Source: Zizania palustris
Taxonomy: Eukaryota > Streptophyta > Magnoliopsida > Poales > Poaceae
Assembly: GCA_019279435.1 (NCBI GenBank)
Contig: JAAALK010000081.1
Coordinates: 60,007,318 to 60,071,317 of the forward strand
Direction of reading: 5' to 3'
DNA: 64,000 nt
A program made the translations under genes and the position numbers. Positions 33,568 to 45,469 of this stretch are shown here, one piece after another (positions within the stretch are counted from its first letter, which is position 1; each line of letters opens with the position of its first letter). The notes beneath the pieces are model-generated. The model had not been told where the DNA came from and searched no databases. It worked only from the letters and a program-made list of their open reading frames with translations.

Positions 33568-35083
33568 GCTACCATTCAGGTATGCAACATACAACAAGTA
33601 TACTTAGTTAATAAAAAACGGTATTGTACTCACTTTGTTTCTTTGCAGCAATTCGTCCTTGCTATAGCGGCATTGACTTCCAATGAGCTCGAAACCAATC
33701 GACTCAAAAGGAAGGTTACAACCCTCTAGAATGTCATCAAGAGCTCCGAAGGCAAAACTTTGCAACTAGAGGAGGAGCTCCTCGAAGAGCGGATGGCTAA
33801 GGCCATTGCGGAGGAGGCACTCCAGACCGAACTGCAGACATGCACTACACTCAAATCTTCGATAGAAGAAATTCAAGCCGAGCGCATGGTGCTAAGGGCC
33901 GAGGTTGAGAGGCTTCGGCGAGCAGAGTCAGACTCCAGTGCACAGCTTGTAGAGATTCAAAATTCAGTCAAACAAGCACTGGCTTAGAAGAATTCTTTGA
34001 TATCAAGGATAGTTGAGGTCTCTGCTTTTGCTTCTGATCTGACGGAGGCCGAGGCAAAGCACATCACGATTGCTGATCAAACTATGGATACCCTTCGGGG
34101 TGTCCTGGAATATTTGGCATGATGTGCCCCTCATCTTCATCTGTAGCAAGTGAGCCTCTCGACCGGAAGCTGAAGATGATCCAAGCGGCGACGAAGATGA
34201 TGAAGTGCTCCAGTACTCGCTACGGAGAGATCTTCAGGCAAGTAGACAGGATCGGAGTCCTTTGACACCATGAAGCTGTCGGGATCTTTGTTGCTCCAGT
34301 GAGGGGTTCAAAGCCAGCAGGCTTCAAAGATGAGGACTTGTTGTGACCTTCTTTGGACATGGCTTCTGCCTAGGAAGCCTTCCGAGTGACCTGGAAAACA
34401 GATCACGAAGTTGTGGCCAAGGCTTGGATCGACGAAGCCCATCAGCAACAGTAATCTCAGACTAAGCCTTCGGCTCCGACTCCACCAGCTCCGCTAACCG
34501 ACCAGAAGGTCTAGCTCGTAGGGCGCTTAAACATGTACAAGAAGTCTTATAATGCCGTTATCTTAATGAATGAAAAGTTTATAAATGAGAAGTCTTTGCT
34601 TGGATGTTTATTTTAGGTTTGTTAGATACTTCGGAGCCTGACCTCGAAGTGTTGGAGCTTAACGAAGGGCTTCGCCAATAGTAGGATATCCTCAAAAGCT
34701 TAAGGCCTTACCAGCGTTCACATTTTATGTTCCTCGAGGGGAGCAAGGGGAAATGTCACCTGACCTTCATAGCGAAGTCCTAGCTTCTATTAAAGAAGAG
34801 GATAAGGAAGTAGCATCTTTGTCGTCAGATTATGTAGATTGGTTTGACTCGGAGTGCCAAGTCGAAGACCCATTGAAGGCTAGCTCCGAAAAACTTCTAT
34901 CTTGGGCTGAACTTCAAGAAGAGCAGAAAAAGCTATGAGCTTCGAAGAAGAAAGGCACTCAAACTAAGAGGAATGTTTTGAGAACTCCAGGCTCTTAAGA
35001 CCGAAGTGGTCCTAGCGGTAGCTCTAGAGGGTCGGAGCAGTCTCCGCTTCTATTTAGGCTTAGACTAGAATTTTTCATGATGT
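33568..35083 (+). pseudogene. TatB antisense gene fragment (end of exon 3 to exon 5), left arm
   Basis: TatC inserted 12 bp before the donor of intron 3. Intron 3 is 33580-33648 (GTATGC to TTTGCAG). Exon 4 is a coiled coil with E-E-E-L-L-E-E-R-M near 33770 and ends in R-K-L-K-M-I-Q-A. The last exon carries M-S-P-D-L-H-S-E-V (34753) and an acidic tail, with a CGA-to-TGA stop at 34936-34938 where the TatA copy keeps Arg. The distal end is at about 35083. It opposes TatB pol, which is on the minus strand here. Confidence 0.72.
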
Positions 35084-35214
35084 AATGTAATATGATTACC
35101 CTATTAATTATATATGTTTCAGAACTAAGTTATAAATGTAAGCTCCGATAATAGTCGCTTAGGACTTTACGAAGTGTTTCATTTGGCTGGAGCCTTGAAA
35201 CCTTATTGCTTGGT
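35084..35214. other. TatB spacer, left arm
   Basis: This is the reverse complement of 43816-43946. No gene is seen. Confidence 0.45.
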
Positions 35215-35571
35215 CGCCTACAACTCTTTTTATAGATGCTTCGAACCTGGAGGCCGAAAATCTATTCTTTTAAAGTCCTTAGACTCTTCTACGGATCCTA
35301 ACAAGCCGGAGCCTGTAATCCATAGACTTTGGCCACCTTCGGCTCTTTTACAGATGCTTCGAACCTAGAGGGCGGAAATCTGTTCTTTTAAAGTCCTTAG
35401 ACTCTTCTACGGATACTAACAAACCGGAGCCTAGAATCCGTAGGCTTTGGCCACCTTCGGCTCTTTTACAGATGCTTTCGAACCCGGAGGCCGGAAATCT
35501 GTTCTTTTAAAGTCCTTAGACTCTTCTACTAATCCTAACAAGCCGGAGCCTGGAATCCATAGGCTTTGGCC
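35215..35571 (-). repeat. TatB tandem repeats, three ~118-bp units, left arm
   Basis: This is the reverse complement of the 43460-43815 array. CTTTGGCCACC-TCGGCTCTTTTA marks unit borders, with CGGAGCCTG and GTTCTTTTAAAGTCCTTAGAC in each (motifs split across the unit). It belongs to the same family as the 116-bp TatC units. Confidence 0.82.
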
Positions 35572-35775
35572 ACCTCGGCTCTTTTATGGAATCCTTGAGC
35601 CGGTGGTTCAAAGGCCGTTTGCTGGGTTTTGATGAAAGATGCTTACCTCCTTAAGCATCTCTGTTCACCTGATGCATCCACCAGGGGGTAAGGAATATTT
35701 GAAGAGTAAGCATAATTTGAACCTCCATCTTTATTTAACTTAGAAAGGTAATTTACAATTGATTACAAGGAGCCC
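35572..35775 (-). other. TatB post-pol spacer, left arm
   Basis: On the minus strand TTAAATAAAGATGG lies about 40 bp past the pol stop, as in TatC and TatB'. No gene is seen. Confidence 0.5.
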
Positions 35776-36070
35776 CTAAGCGTAATAGCGCTTAAGGTGT
35801 TCTGCATGCCATGCATGCTTCAACTCTTCCCCTTCTAAATTAGCTAAATAATAGCGGGGTGCCCTGAGCGTAGGATAATATATGGTCCTTCCCATTTGTT
35901 TCCTAGCTTCCCCGGCGCGCATTACACTTCGCAGCACCAAATGACCTGGTCTAAGCTCATTCACTTTTATCTTTGGGTCATACCATGTCATCGTTTGGTC
36001 TGGTACTTCGTCAAATTAGCGATAGCTCGAAGCCTTGTTTCTTCTAACAGTCCAGCGAAGGTTCCGTTCA
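35776..36070 (-). pseudogene. pol: TatB integrase C-terminus, cut by assembly gap
   Basis: This is the last ~95 codons of integrase on the minus strand, ending K-R-Y-Y-A at 35776-35778. The final ~90 bases before the gap carry several indels and mismatches relative to 42961-43050 (for example loss of one base in GGTCT-GGTACTTCG, loss of an A near 36047, and GAAGGTTCCGTTCA for GAAGTGTTCCTTTC), a pattern expected at a low-coverage contig end. Confidence 0.85.
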
Positions 36071-37070
36071 NNNNNNNNNNNNNNNNNNNNNNNNNNNNNN
36101 NNNNNNNNNNNNNNNNNNNNNNNNNNNNNNNNNNNNNNNNNNNNNNNNNNNNNNNNNNNNNNNNNNNNNNNNNNNNNNNNNNNNNNNNNNNNNNNNNNNN
36201 NNNNNNNNNNNNNNNNNNNNNNNNNNNNNNNNNNNNNNNNNNNNNNNNNNNNNNNNNNNNNNNNNNNNNNNNNNNNNNNNNNNNNNNNNNNNNNNNNNNN
36301 NNNNNNNNNNNNNNNNNNNNNNNNNNNNNNNNNNNNNNNNNNNNNNNNNNNNNNNNNNNNNNNNNNNNNNNNNNNNNNNNNNNNNNNNNNNNNNNNNNNN
36401 NNNNNNNNNNNNNNNNNNNNNNNNNNNNNNNNNNNNNNNNNNNNNNNNNNNNNNNNNNNNNNNNNNNNNNNNNNNNNNNNNNNNNNNNNNNNNNNNNNNN
36501 NNNNNNNNNNNNNNNNNNNNNNNNNNNNNNNNNNNNNNNNNNNNNNNNNNNNNNNNNNNNNNNNNNNNNNNNNNNNNNNNNNNNNNNNNNNNNNNNNNNN
36601 NNNNNNNNNNNNNNNNNNNNNNNNNNNNNNNNNNNNNNNNNNNNNNNNNNNNNNNNNNNNNNNNNNNNNNNNNNNNNNNNNNNNNNNNNNNNNNNNNNNN
36701 NNNNNNNNNNNNNNNNNNNNNNNNNNNNNNNNNNNNNNNNNNNNNNNNNNNNNNNNNNNNNNNNNNNNNNNNNNNNNNNNNNNNNNNNNNNNNNNNNNNN
36801 NNNNNNNNNNNNNNNNNNNNNNNNNNNNNNNNNNNNNNNNNNNNNNNNNNNNNNNNNNNNNNNNNNNNNNNNNNNNNNNNNNNNNNNNNNNNNNNNNNNN
36901 NNNNNNNNNNNNNNNNNNNNNNNNNNNNNNNNNNNNNNNNNNNNNNNNNNNNNNNNNNNNNNNNNNNNNNNNNNNNNNNNNNNNNNNNNNNNNNNNNNNN
37001 NNNNNNNNNNNNNNNNNNNNNNNNNNNNNNNNNNNNNNNNNNNNNNNNNNNNNNNNNNNNNNNNNNNNNN
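36071..37070. other. Assembly gap, exactly 1000 N
   Basis: The gap has a placeholder length, so its true size is unknown. Frames running through it are meaningless. By comparison with the right arm, at least another ~1.7 kb of TatB pol may be missing here. Confidence 1.
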
Positions 37071-37380
37071 GAGGATAGCCAGCAGCATGTATAAGATAGC
37101 CAAGCACTCAGCTAACATGCTAGTTACTAGAAGCAATGGTGATCATTTTTCAATTTTAAAGCAAAAGTCATGCATATGACAAATATCAGACATATCATGT
37201 GAACTGAAACAGAACATGATCATCGACAAGTAATCAAAAGCATATACTAGCTAGAGCAAGTAAAGAAGATCAATCATATAATAGAAGCAAGCTCAAAATG
37301 TCATATATTGATATGCATATGAACTCACACAAAAGACTCAAGAAAAGGTAAAGGAGAAAGAAAAACTGACTCAAAATATC
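37071..37380 (-). other. CopC sequence downstream of pol
   Basis: AT-rich, with no gene visible. It follows the RNase H stop on the minus strand, so it should be 3' untranslated sequence of CopC; its 3' LTR is in or beyond the gap. Confidence 0.55.
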
Positions 37381-37570
37381 CTAAAAAGGATACAAGACTC
37401 CCAAATCCCCTCGCAAACGCTCAAAAGTAGATTGATCTAGGGGTTTGGTAAAAATGTCAGCCAACTGCTGATGGGTATCAACATGAACAAGATCAATGAC
37501 CCCTTTCTCATATTGATCCCTCAGAAAGTAAAACGCACATCAATATGTTTGGTTTTTGAATGAAGACATG
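37381..37570 (-). pseudogene. pol: CopC RNase H C-terminus
   Basis: The minus strand encodes the classic copia pol ending: K-H-I-D-V-R-F, Y-E-K-G-V-I-D-L-V-H-V and Q-L-A-D-I-F-T-K-P-L, then a stop at 37381-37383. One base is missing after the R-F-F segment. It lies only ~150 bp from gag, so protease, integrase, RT and most of RNase H are deleted. Confidence 0.9.
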
Positions 37571-39864
37571 GGTTTTCCCTACACTAATTGGATGTGGTTG
37601 AGGCTTGGGGTTCTTAGGCTTGGTGGTGTTAGGTGTAGATTATTTGTGTGAGAGGGTCTAGGTAAAGAGTCGAGAAGTGAGGAGAGGTTTAGGCTTTGGA
37701 ACCCATATTTGCTTCTTGGGTGGAGCTTAAGGTTGCTCTTGGAACACTCCATCCTTGGGCTGATTAACCTGAAAAGACTTAGTGGAGTGAGTCTTGAGAT
37801 ATCTCTGCTCTAGAGTCATCTTGCTCCACTCCACTGCACGACTAATGGCACTCTCAAAGTCAACCTTGGTATAGGTGTAACCTACCCCAAACTGATCCTG
37901 CCTCTTGAACTGTTGAATCATCATACCAAGTTGTGGCTCTCTGCCACTAATCCAACTCATGATCTGACGGAGGTAAAAGTTCTCGTTCTGAACATCAGCT
38001 AACTCCTCTCTCAAGGAAGCTAGCACCTCCACCTGAGACAAGCAGATCTCACACTCTCTATCAACTTCGACAGACTTCTCAGCTTTTAGCTTGATCAGCT
38101 CCAATCTCAGGGACAAGAAGTTCTCACAAACAGTGGGTGGAACTTACAAGGTCTCAAGCTCTAGCTTAGTCTGCTACAACTCAGCTCTCACTCCAGCTAA
38201 CTCGACCACCTTCTCATCACTCTTGGCTCTCAGCTCAGCTATACTAGCTAAATGGGATGGGCAGTCTACACCGAACACGACGATAGTGGCATGAGCATCT
38301 TTTAGCTCCAGCTGAGCGCATTCAAGCTCAGTGGCCATAGCGTCTCTCTCATCTACCCTCTCTGTGTGACCAGACTTCAGAGTCATCAGGTCACAAAAAC
38401 ACCTCACAGTTAGAGCACTCACTACTAACCCAAGCAAGGGGAAGAAGACAAACTCTCAAACTTGCCATTTGCCATGGCAAGCTCACTCTCAAGCTAATCT
38501 ATCCTCTTTTTAGCCCCTGTAATCAGTTTCTCCCAATACTTTATCTCCTAACGGTTCTCTTCTAGCAAATTAACAACTTCTTGTTCATAGGAAGATACTT
38601 TTTCATCGTCTTCATCGTCGGAGTTGTCGGAGGAGCCCTTTTCTTCCTTATCCCCAAGAGATATTGAAGAAGCTCTTGCGAGGTCTTCGGATTAACGTGA
38701 GACTCTTCGGCTTGTCCTCGAAGGCCATGAAGCATAGTCCCGCCGGATCATCCCTGTCCTTCCCCTTCTTGATCATGATCTTCATCACTTGAACTTGAAG
38801 ACGAGGAAGAAGACGAAGAACTCTTGGAGTAGCTTTTCTCCATCTCGGTGAAGAAGGCCTTGTCTCGCTTCTTGTTCTCATGCCTGTAGTCCTTCAGAGC
38901 CTTTCGAAAAAATCTTGTCTTGGGCTTGCCCTTTATGAAAGTGGAGTTGTCGTGCTTGCCAGAGTCGTAGGAGCTATCGCCGGTTCCCTTCTTGTAACTC
39001 TTTTGCTTGGGCAGACGGTGATGAAATTACCTGGATCACCACACTAAAAGCATCGGATTTTGTGCCGTGTCTTTTAAGCATTCGTTTATCATAGACACGG
39101 CGCACCCGGTTGTTAAACAAACACAGATCATCTCCTATCGAATCAAGCTGATCCTCGGAGATAGACATCAAAGAAATGCAGTACAACTCAAAGCAATAGG
39201 ATCAGCAGAAGGTGTCGCAAGGGCCAGGGTTTTTGAGCCAGAACCAGTGAGATTTGATCTCAACTGGATATCAATCTCTGAGGCCTTGAGCTTACTAAAA
39301 ACTTTGCGACATTCAAGGTATCATAGGAAGCACTCTCAATAATAGAGGAAACCTTGATCTCCTAGATCTTAGGGTCCAAGGTAAGAAGAACCTTAGAGCA
39401 CCTGTTCATGATCTGAGACCAGCTGATCACGCTTGGCCTTGTTGGCCCAAAGCTGTTAATGATCGTTGAAAATGACCAAAACAAAGCCTCAACAGTCTCA
39501 CCTGGCTTCTGTGAGAAATTTTCATACTCACGTCGGTAGGTTAATAGAGCCTAGCCTTGACTGAGCATCCCCTCATGGTGTGCCTGGAGGGTAGCCTAGA
39601 TCTCTTGAGCAGTGTCGAGATGGCTAACATGCTCAAACTCACTAGGACCTAAACCAGAAAATAAAATGTTCACCGCTTTGCTATTGTTCTAATGTTGGCA
39701 ATTATATCAGCAGAAGTGCGCTCAACAACACGAAGTATAGTAAAAGTAGCGTGAGCACAAATATCCAAAATGTTCGAGCTGGCTCATAAGATAGGCTCGC
39801 ATGCGAGTCTTCTATAGTTAGTAACAGCTTCAAGGGACGGGACTTTTCCAGAGGAACGTCACGA
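37571..39864 (-). pseudogene. gag: CopC gag, copia (Sirevirus-like), decayed
   Basis: The sequence is paralogous to CopA gag on the same strand. The start codon is GTG where CopA has ATG (about 39864). The zinc-knuckle region near 39010-39060 has lost its pattern through a frameshift. The C-terminal part, absent from the window in CopA, has an open stretch at 37727-38116 with coiled-coil-like E-L-I-K-L-K-A-E-K and a Pro/Lys-rich end. Several indels divide the frame. Confidence 0.82.
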
Positions 39865-39909
39865 TCACGACCTGGGTTAGAACTGGTTAAGGTATGAAAA
39901 ACCCTAACC

Positions 39910-39922
39910 TCGCTCTAATACC
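39910..39922 (-). other. CopC primer binding site, mutated
   Basis: The minus strand reads TGGTATTAGAGCG instead of TGGTATCAGAGCC, two mismatches to the initiator tRNA-Met site. Confidence 0.8.
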
Positions 39923-39925
39923 ACT

Positions 39926-41242
39926 TGTAGGACCGAAAGTAGCGACCAGAGGGGGGTGCATGGGTGCCAAAAAAATTCTTTCGAATCAATGGCCTAAAAC
40001 CAACACCCCAAGCACCTCGACAGACAAACAGTAGTAGAAAAGCAAATCACAAGTACTAAAGTTGTCTAGCCTAAAAATAACCGATGTCCTAATTAAAATG
40101 ATATTAACGACGATATTAAAAATAAATTAAACTAAACAAAATAACTGCAATAAATAAAATGTGTTCTCAAATGATTTAATAAATACTTGATGTGCACAGG
40201 AAAACACCTAGATATATCAATAAATATTCATATTGCAATCTAAGAATAAAGTACTAATCAAGTGAATAAAACATGGATGATTCAGAGATAAATCAGAAAT
40301 AAACCAGATATATTCCACGTAAATCGAGAATAGAAAATATTACGTGACTGATTTTTTAATTAATTTTTTCTTTTTATACTAACACACTAAAAATACTTAA
40401 ATAAATAATATGCAAGCACTAATAAGGTGTTAGCAGATAAAAATTATTCACGAAATTACTAACCAGATTTGCATGCTAATTAAGAATAAATTATTATTGA
40501 TTTAATTAATCTAAATGAAAATAGGAGATTAGATCAGAAAATTACTTGCGTTTGCTGTTGCTTTGTCTCCGCCTTGTTAAACGTCGCCGACATCACAAGG
40601 TCCTACTGCCGCACCTTGTCCCGGTCGCCGCGCTGTGGAAACACGTGAAGAAAACTACTGCGCCATGGCCGGACGCAACTACTGCGCTTGCACGAGTCTT
40701 GGCCCCCGCGCTGGAAAACTTCTGCCTAGCTGTAGCTGCGTGCCTCGGGAAAAATAGGTGCTACGTGCCCAGAAAAGCCTGACGCACACTCAAGCTATAC
40801 GATGCACATGCTGCTGCTGCATGCGTGGGCTGACGCCGACTGCTGCTATTCTGCTGCTGCTGCATGCATGGGCTGACGCCGCCTGCTGCTATTTGTTGTT
40901 GCTGATCTGATGCGCCACGAAGGGAGATGTACACCTTGCAGCCACAACTTGATGCATGTAAAAAAATTTCAGCCGGACGGATGGGACTCTGGTGATGGAA
41001 CAAGACAAATTTTCGCGTCAGGCAATCCCTCGCAGCGCTAGGCCTGCTCCCTGTTTCTGCCGCCTTGGCTGCAGGACTTCTGCTGTTGACTGTGAGCATG
41101 CGCTGCTAAGAGCCTAGGTCCTAGGGCCTAGGCTGCTATGCCTAGGATGCTGCAAGTCGCGCACATCTCAGATCGGCGACGAAAAAGAAACTACGACAGC
41201 GTGATGAAATAGCAGATGACAATCACTGGTGGAAATAATTGG
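39926..41242 (-). repeat. CopC 5' LTR (partial)
   Basis: It begins TGTAGGACCGAAAGTAGCGA at 39926, aligned with the CopA and CopE LTR ends for about 95 bp; the rest is unlike CopA. Segment 40075-40545 is very AT-rich and 40550-41200 is GC-rich. TatB' pol homology takes over at about 41243, so the LTR is truncated or ends there. I could not place a TATA box. Confidence 0.7.
40811..40893. repeat. 43-bp direct duplication in CopC LTR
   Basis: Two copies of a CTGCTGCTGCATGC-TGGGCTGACGCCG-type unit end in CTGCTGCTATT, starting at 40811 and 40854. Confidence 0.75.
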
Positions 41243-43255
41243 ACAGTGCTGGTCAGGGAATAGAGCTTAAGGGAAAACTGGTGCAGAAACCAGTATACTC
41301 ATTTCAGAAGCTTTGTCCGGAGCAAAGACAAGATAGTCCGAGATCGAAAATTTTTTTTTATGCTTTGGTAATGGCCTCACGGAAGCTAAGGTATTACTTC
41401 TTAGCACATAATCTGATTGTCCCTACCTCGTATCCCCTTGGTGATATGCTTCGGAGCAAAGACTCTACGGGTAGGATTAGCAAATGGGTTGTCGAGCTAG
41501 CCCCCTTCGGTATTTCCTTCATGACAAGAACAACTATCAAGTCCCAAGTCATAACTGACTTTGTGGCTGAGTCGACTCCATTCGTAGAGCCTATCAGGCA
41601 TCTAGTGCCGGAGCTGGAGCTATAATAATATTGCCAGTCAGGGCAGAAGGCCATGTATTCTGCAAGGCTCAACTTTAAGACCACTAACAATATTGTAGAA
41701 TACGAAGGGATCCTGCTAGGCCTCCGAAAGGCAAGAGCACTTGGAGCAACGAGAATTATAATAAAAATAGATTCCAAGTCGTCGTACGACATGTTGACAA
41801 GAGCTTCCAAGCCAGGAATCCACATCTTGCGAAGTATTTAGAAGAAATCCGCAAGATCGAAGCATTGTTTAAAGAAATTTCTATTCGAAGCATCCCTAGA
41901 GCGGATAATCAACTTGCAGATATTCTAGCGAAGGCTATAGCCGGAGCATTGGACGTCCCAGAGGGTGCTTTTTATGAAGAACTTATTAAGCCTACGGTGC
42001 ATCAGCTACCCTCTATAGAGGTCCTTTGCATTCCAGTCGCTGATTGGTGGACTCCAATTTTTGGATGTTTTGCAAAACAGTGCGGCTTCATTAGAAGGTC
42101 CGGATTTCCAAAGGCTCCAAGCAAGGGCTCGAAATTATGAGTTTGTCAATGGAATACTTTATAAAGTCTGAGTTTGTTCTCCCCTACTCCGGTGCATCCC
42201 ACAACTCGAAGGCCAAGATATACTTCGGGACATTCACAAAGGCATGTGTGGCAGCCATCTAGCCCCTCGTGCTCTAGCGGGAAAGACACTTCTCTAAGGG
42301 CTTTATTGGCCAACAATTGTAAGAGATGCAGAAAAATTGGATCGAACCTGCCAAGGGTGCTAGTGGATTGGTAGGTGGAGCCATCGTCCACCGACACCTC
42401 TTCAAATTATTGCTTCGGTATGGCCAATGGAACGACAGGCAATGGATCTCATTGGCCCATTCCCAATGGCAAAAGGTAGCTTGAAGTTTGAGGTGGTAGC
42501 AATCGAATATTTTTCTAAATGGGTCGAAGTTGAACCCCTAACTGCTATCACTTCAAAAAATGTACAAAAAATCTTTTGGCAGAATATCATTTGCAGGTTC
42601 AGAGTGCCTAGGGAGTTAACTATTGATAATGGCACTCAATTTGAAGCCGACCCCTTTAAAGAGTTTTACGAAGGCCTAGGCATCAAGTTATGCTTCACAG
42701 CTGTTCGCCACCCCAATCCAACGGATCCGTCGAGCGGGCAAATGGAAATATTCTCTCCGGTTTGAATCGAAGGATTGTTGGGTTGTCTAAGGGGATATGG
42801 ACGGAAGAGCTTCCTAAGATTCTATGGTCCATTCACACCACTCAAGCTAGGTCCACGGGCTTCACCGCATTTAGGTTGTTATTCGGAGATGAGGCCATGA
42901 CTCCTACGGAGCTTAATGGCAAATCCCTTCACGTAATGGAGCCCAGGAATGATGATGAAAGGAACACTTCGCTGGACTTGTTAGAAGAAACAATGCTTCG
43001 AGCTATCGCCAATTTGACGAAGTACCAAGACCAAACGATGACATGGTATGACCCAAAGATAAAAGTGAATGAGCTTAGACCAGGTCATTTGGTGCTGCGA
43101 AGTGTAATCGCGCCGGGGAAGCTAGGAAACAAATGGGAAGGACCATATATTATCCTACGCTCAGGGCACCCCGCTTGTTTAATTTAGCTAATTTAGAAGG
43201 GGAAGAGTTGAAGCATGCATGGCATGCAGAACACCTTAAGCGCTATTACGCTTAG
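41243..43255 (+). pseudogene. pol: TatB' pol fragment: gypsy RNase H to integrase
   Basis: The gene is 5' truncated, with no gag, protease or RT. The gypsy RNase H tail is at 41243-41570 (open frame with F-G-I-S-F-M-T-R-T), the archaeal-like RNase H at about 41630-41960 (V-E-Y-E-G, A-D-N-Q-L-A-D), and integrase at 42180-43255 with M-D-L-I-G and I-D-N-G-T-Q-F. Stops include a CAG-to-TAG at about 42361 and a TAA at about 42295. A small deletion at about 42712 shifts the frame at H-P-Q-S-N-G. The pol stop is 43253-43255. Its last ~295 bp match the left arm up to the gap. Confidence 0.88.
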
Positions 43256-43459
43256 GGGCTCCTTGTAATCAATTGTAAATTACCTTTCTAAGTTAAATAA
43301 AGATGGAGGTTCAAATTATGCTTACTCTTCAAATATTCCTTACCCCTGGTGGATGCATCAGGTGAACAGAGATGCTTAAGGAGGTAAGCATCTTTCATCA
43401 AAACCCAGCAAACGGCCTTTGAACCACCAGCTCAAGGATTCCATAAAAGAGCCGAAGGT
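43256..43459 (+). other. TatB' post-pol spacer with AATAAA
   Basis: AGTTAAATAAAGATGG lies about 40 bp past the stop. No gene is seen. Confidence 0.5.
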
Positions 43460-43815
43460 GGCCAAAGCCTATGGATTCCAGGCTCCGGCTTGTTAGGATT
43501 AGTAGAAGAGTCTAAGGACTTTAAAAGAACAGATTTCCGGCCTCCGGGTTCGAAGCATCTGTAAAAGAGCCGAAGGTGGCCAAAGCCTACGGATTCTAGG
43601 CTCCAGGTTTGTTAGTATCCGTAGAAGAGTCTAAGGACTTTAAAAGAACAGATTTCCGCCCTCTAGGTTCGAAGCATCTGTAAAAGAGCCGAAGGTGGCC
43701 AAAGTCTATGGATTACAGGCTCCGGCTTGTTAGGATCCGTAGAAGAGTCTAAGGACTTTAAAAGAATAGATTTTCGGCCTCCAGGTTCGAAGCATCTATA
43801 AAAGAGTTGTAGGCG
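43460..43815 (+). repeat. TatB' tandem repeats, three ~118-bp units
   Basis: GGCCAAAG-CTA begins units at 43460, 43578 and 43697, with an end at about 43815. Each contains TCCGGCTTGTTAGGAT-type and GGGTTCGAAGCATCTGTAAA segments. The unit is related to the 116-bp unit of TatC but has GGCCAAAGCC in place of GGCCAGCC. Confidence 0.88.
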
Positions 43816-43946
43816 ACCAAGCAATAAGGTTTCAAGGCTCCAGCCAAATGAAACACTTCGTAAAGTCCTAAGCGACTATTATCAGGAGCTTACATTTATA
43901 AACTTAGTTCTGAAACATATTATATTAATAGGGTAATCATATTACA

Positions 43947-45469
43947 TTACATCATGAAAAATTCTAGTCTAAGCCTAAATAGAAGCGGAGACTGCTCCGA
44001 CCTCTAGAGCTACCGCTAGGACCACTTCGGTCTTAAGAGCCTGGAGTTCTCAAAACATTCCTCTTAGTTTGAGTGCCTTTCTTCTTCGAAGCTCATAGCT
44101 TTTTCTGCTCTTCTTGAAGTTCAGCCCAGGATAGAAGTTTTTCGGAGCTAGCCTTCAATGGGTCTTCGACTTGGCACTCCGAGTCAAACCAATCTACATA
44201 ATCTGACGACAAAGATGCTACTTCCTTATCCTCTTCTTTAATAGAAGCTAGGACTTCGCTATGAAGGTCAGGTGACATTTCCCCTTGCTCCCCTCGAGGA
44301 ACATAAAAATGTGAACGCTGGTAAGGCCTTAAGCTTTTGAGGATATCCTACTGTTGGCGAAGCCCTTCGTTAAGCTCCAACACTTCGAGGTCAGGCTCCG
44401 AAGTATCTAACAAAACCTAAAAATAAACATCCAAGCAAAGACTTCTCATTTATAAACTTTTCATTCATTAAGATAAACGGCATTATAAGACTTCTTGTAC
44501 ATGTTTAAGCGCCCTACGAGCTAGACCTTCTGGTCGGTTAGCGGAGCTGGTGGAGTCGGAGCCGAAAGGCTTAGTCTGAGATTACTGTTGCTGATGGGCT
44601 TCGTCGATCCAAGCCTTGGCCACAACTTCGTGATCTGTTTTCCAGGTCACTCGGAAGGCTTCCTAGGCAGAAGCCATGTCCAAAGAAGGTCACAACAAGT
44701 CCTCATCTTTGAAGCCAGCTGGCTTCGAACCCCTCACTGGAGCAACAAAGATCCCGACAGCTTCATGGTGTCAAAGGACTCCGATCCTGTCTACTTGCCT
44801 GAAGATCTCTCCGTAGCGAGTACTGGAGCACTTCATCATCTTCGTCGCCGCTTGGATCATCTTCAGCTTCCGGTCGAGAGGCTCACTTGCTACAGATGAA
44901 GATGAGGGGCACATCATGCCAAAATATTCCAGGACACCCCGAAGGGTATCCATAGTTTGATCAGCAATCGTGATGTGCTTTGCCTCGGCCTCCGTCAGAT
45001 CAGAAGCAAAAGCAGAGACCTCAACTATCCTTGATATCAAAGAATTCTTCTAAGCCAGTGCTTGTTTGACTGAATTTTGAATCTCTACAAGCTGTGCACT
45101 GGAGTCTGACTCTGCTCGCCGAAGCCTCTCAACCTCGGCCCTTAGCACCATGCGCTCGGCTTGAATTTCTTCTATCGAAGATTTGAGTGTAGTGCAGGTC
45201 TGCAGTTCGGTCTGGAGTGCCTCCTCCGCAATGGCCTTAGCCATCCGCTCTTCGAGGAGCTCCTCCTCTAGTTGCAAAGTTTTGCCTTCGGAGCCCTTGA
45301 TGACATTCTAGAGGGTTGTAACCTTCCTTTTGAGTCGATTGGTTTCGAGCTCATTGGAAGTCAATGCCGCTATAGCAAGGACGAATTGCTGCAAAGAAAC
45401 AAAGTGAGTACAATACCGTTTTTTATTAACTAAGTATACTTGTTGTATGTTGCATACCTGAATGGTAGC
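43947..45469 (-). pseudogene. TatB' antisense gene fragment (exon 3 end to exon 5)
   Basis: This is the right-arm counterpart of 33568-35083. Intron 3 is 45389-45457 with GT-AG borders on the minus strand. The coiled-coil exon 4 (44771-45388) and the acidic last exon (44093-44278 open part) show the same TGA at 44093. TatC' interrupts it at 45470, removing exons 1-2 and most of exon 3 from view. Confidence 0.72.

Larger units (their letters stand above)
19547..36070 (+). repeat. Left arm of the large inverted duplication (16.5 kb)
   Basis: Paired positions add to 79052 at the outer end and 79031 at the gap end, so net length change is only about 21 bp over 16.5 kb. The arm contains most of TatD, the 3' half of TatC and part of TatB. 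It ends at the N gap. Confidence 0.93.

Noticed and set aside
35896..37179. Long open frames spanning the N run on both strands
   Set aside because: They exist only because N is not a stop; the flanking real sequence is TatB integrase on the minus strand and CopC 3' sequence.
40811..41150. CTG-repeat and CCTAGG-palindrome cluster as a distinct mobile element
   Set aside because: They lie within the CopC LTR with no terminal repeats or target duplication of their own.
41101..41160. Possible host promoter or gene fragment in the GC-rich stretch before TatB'
   Set aside because: It aligns in position with a copia LTR and shows no TATA, splice pattern or protein similarity that I can recognise.
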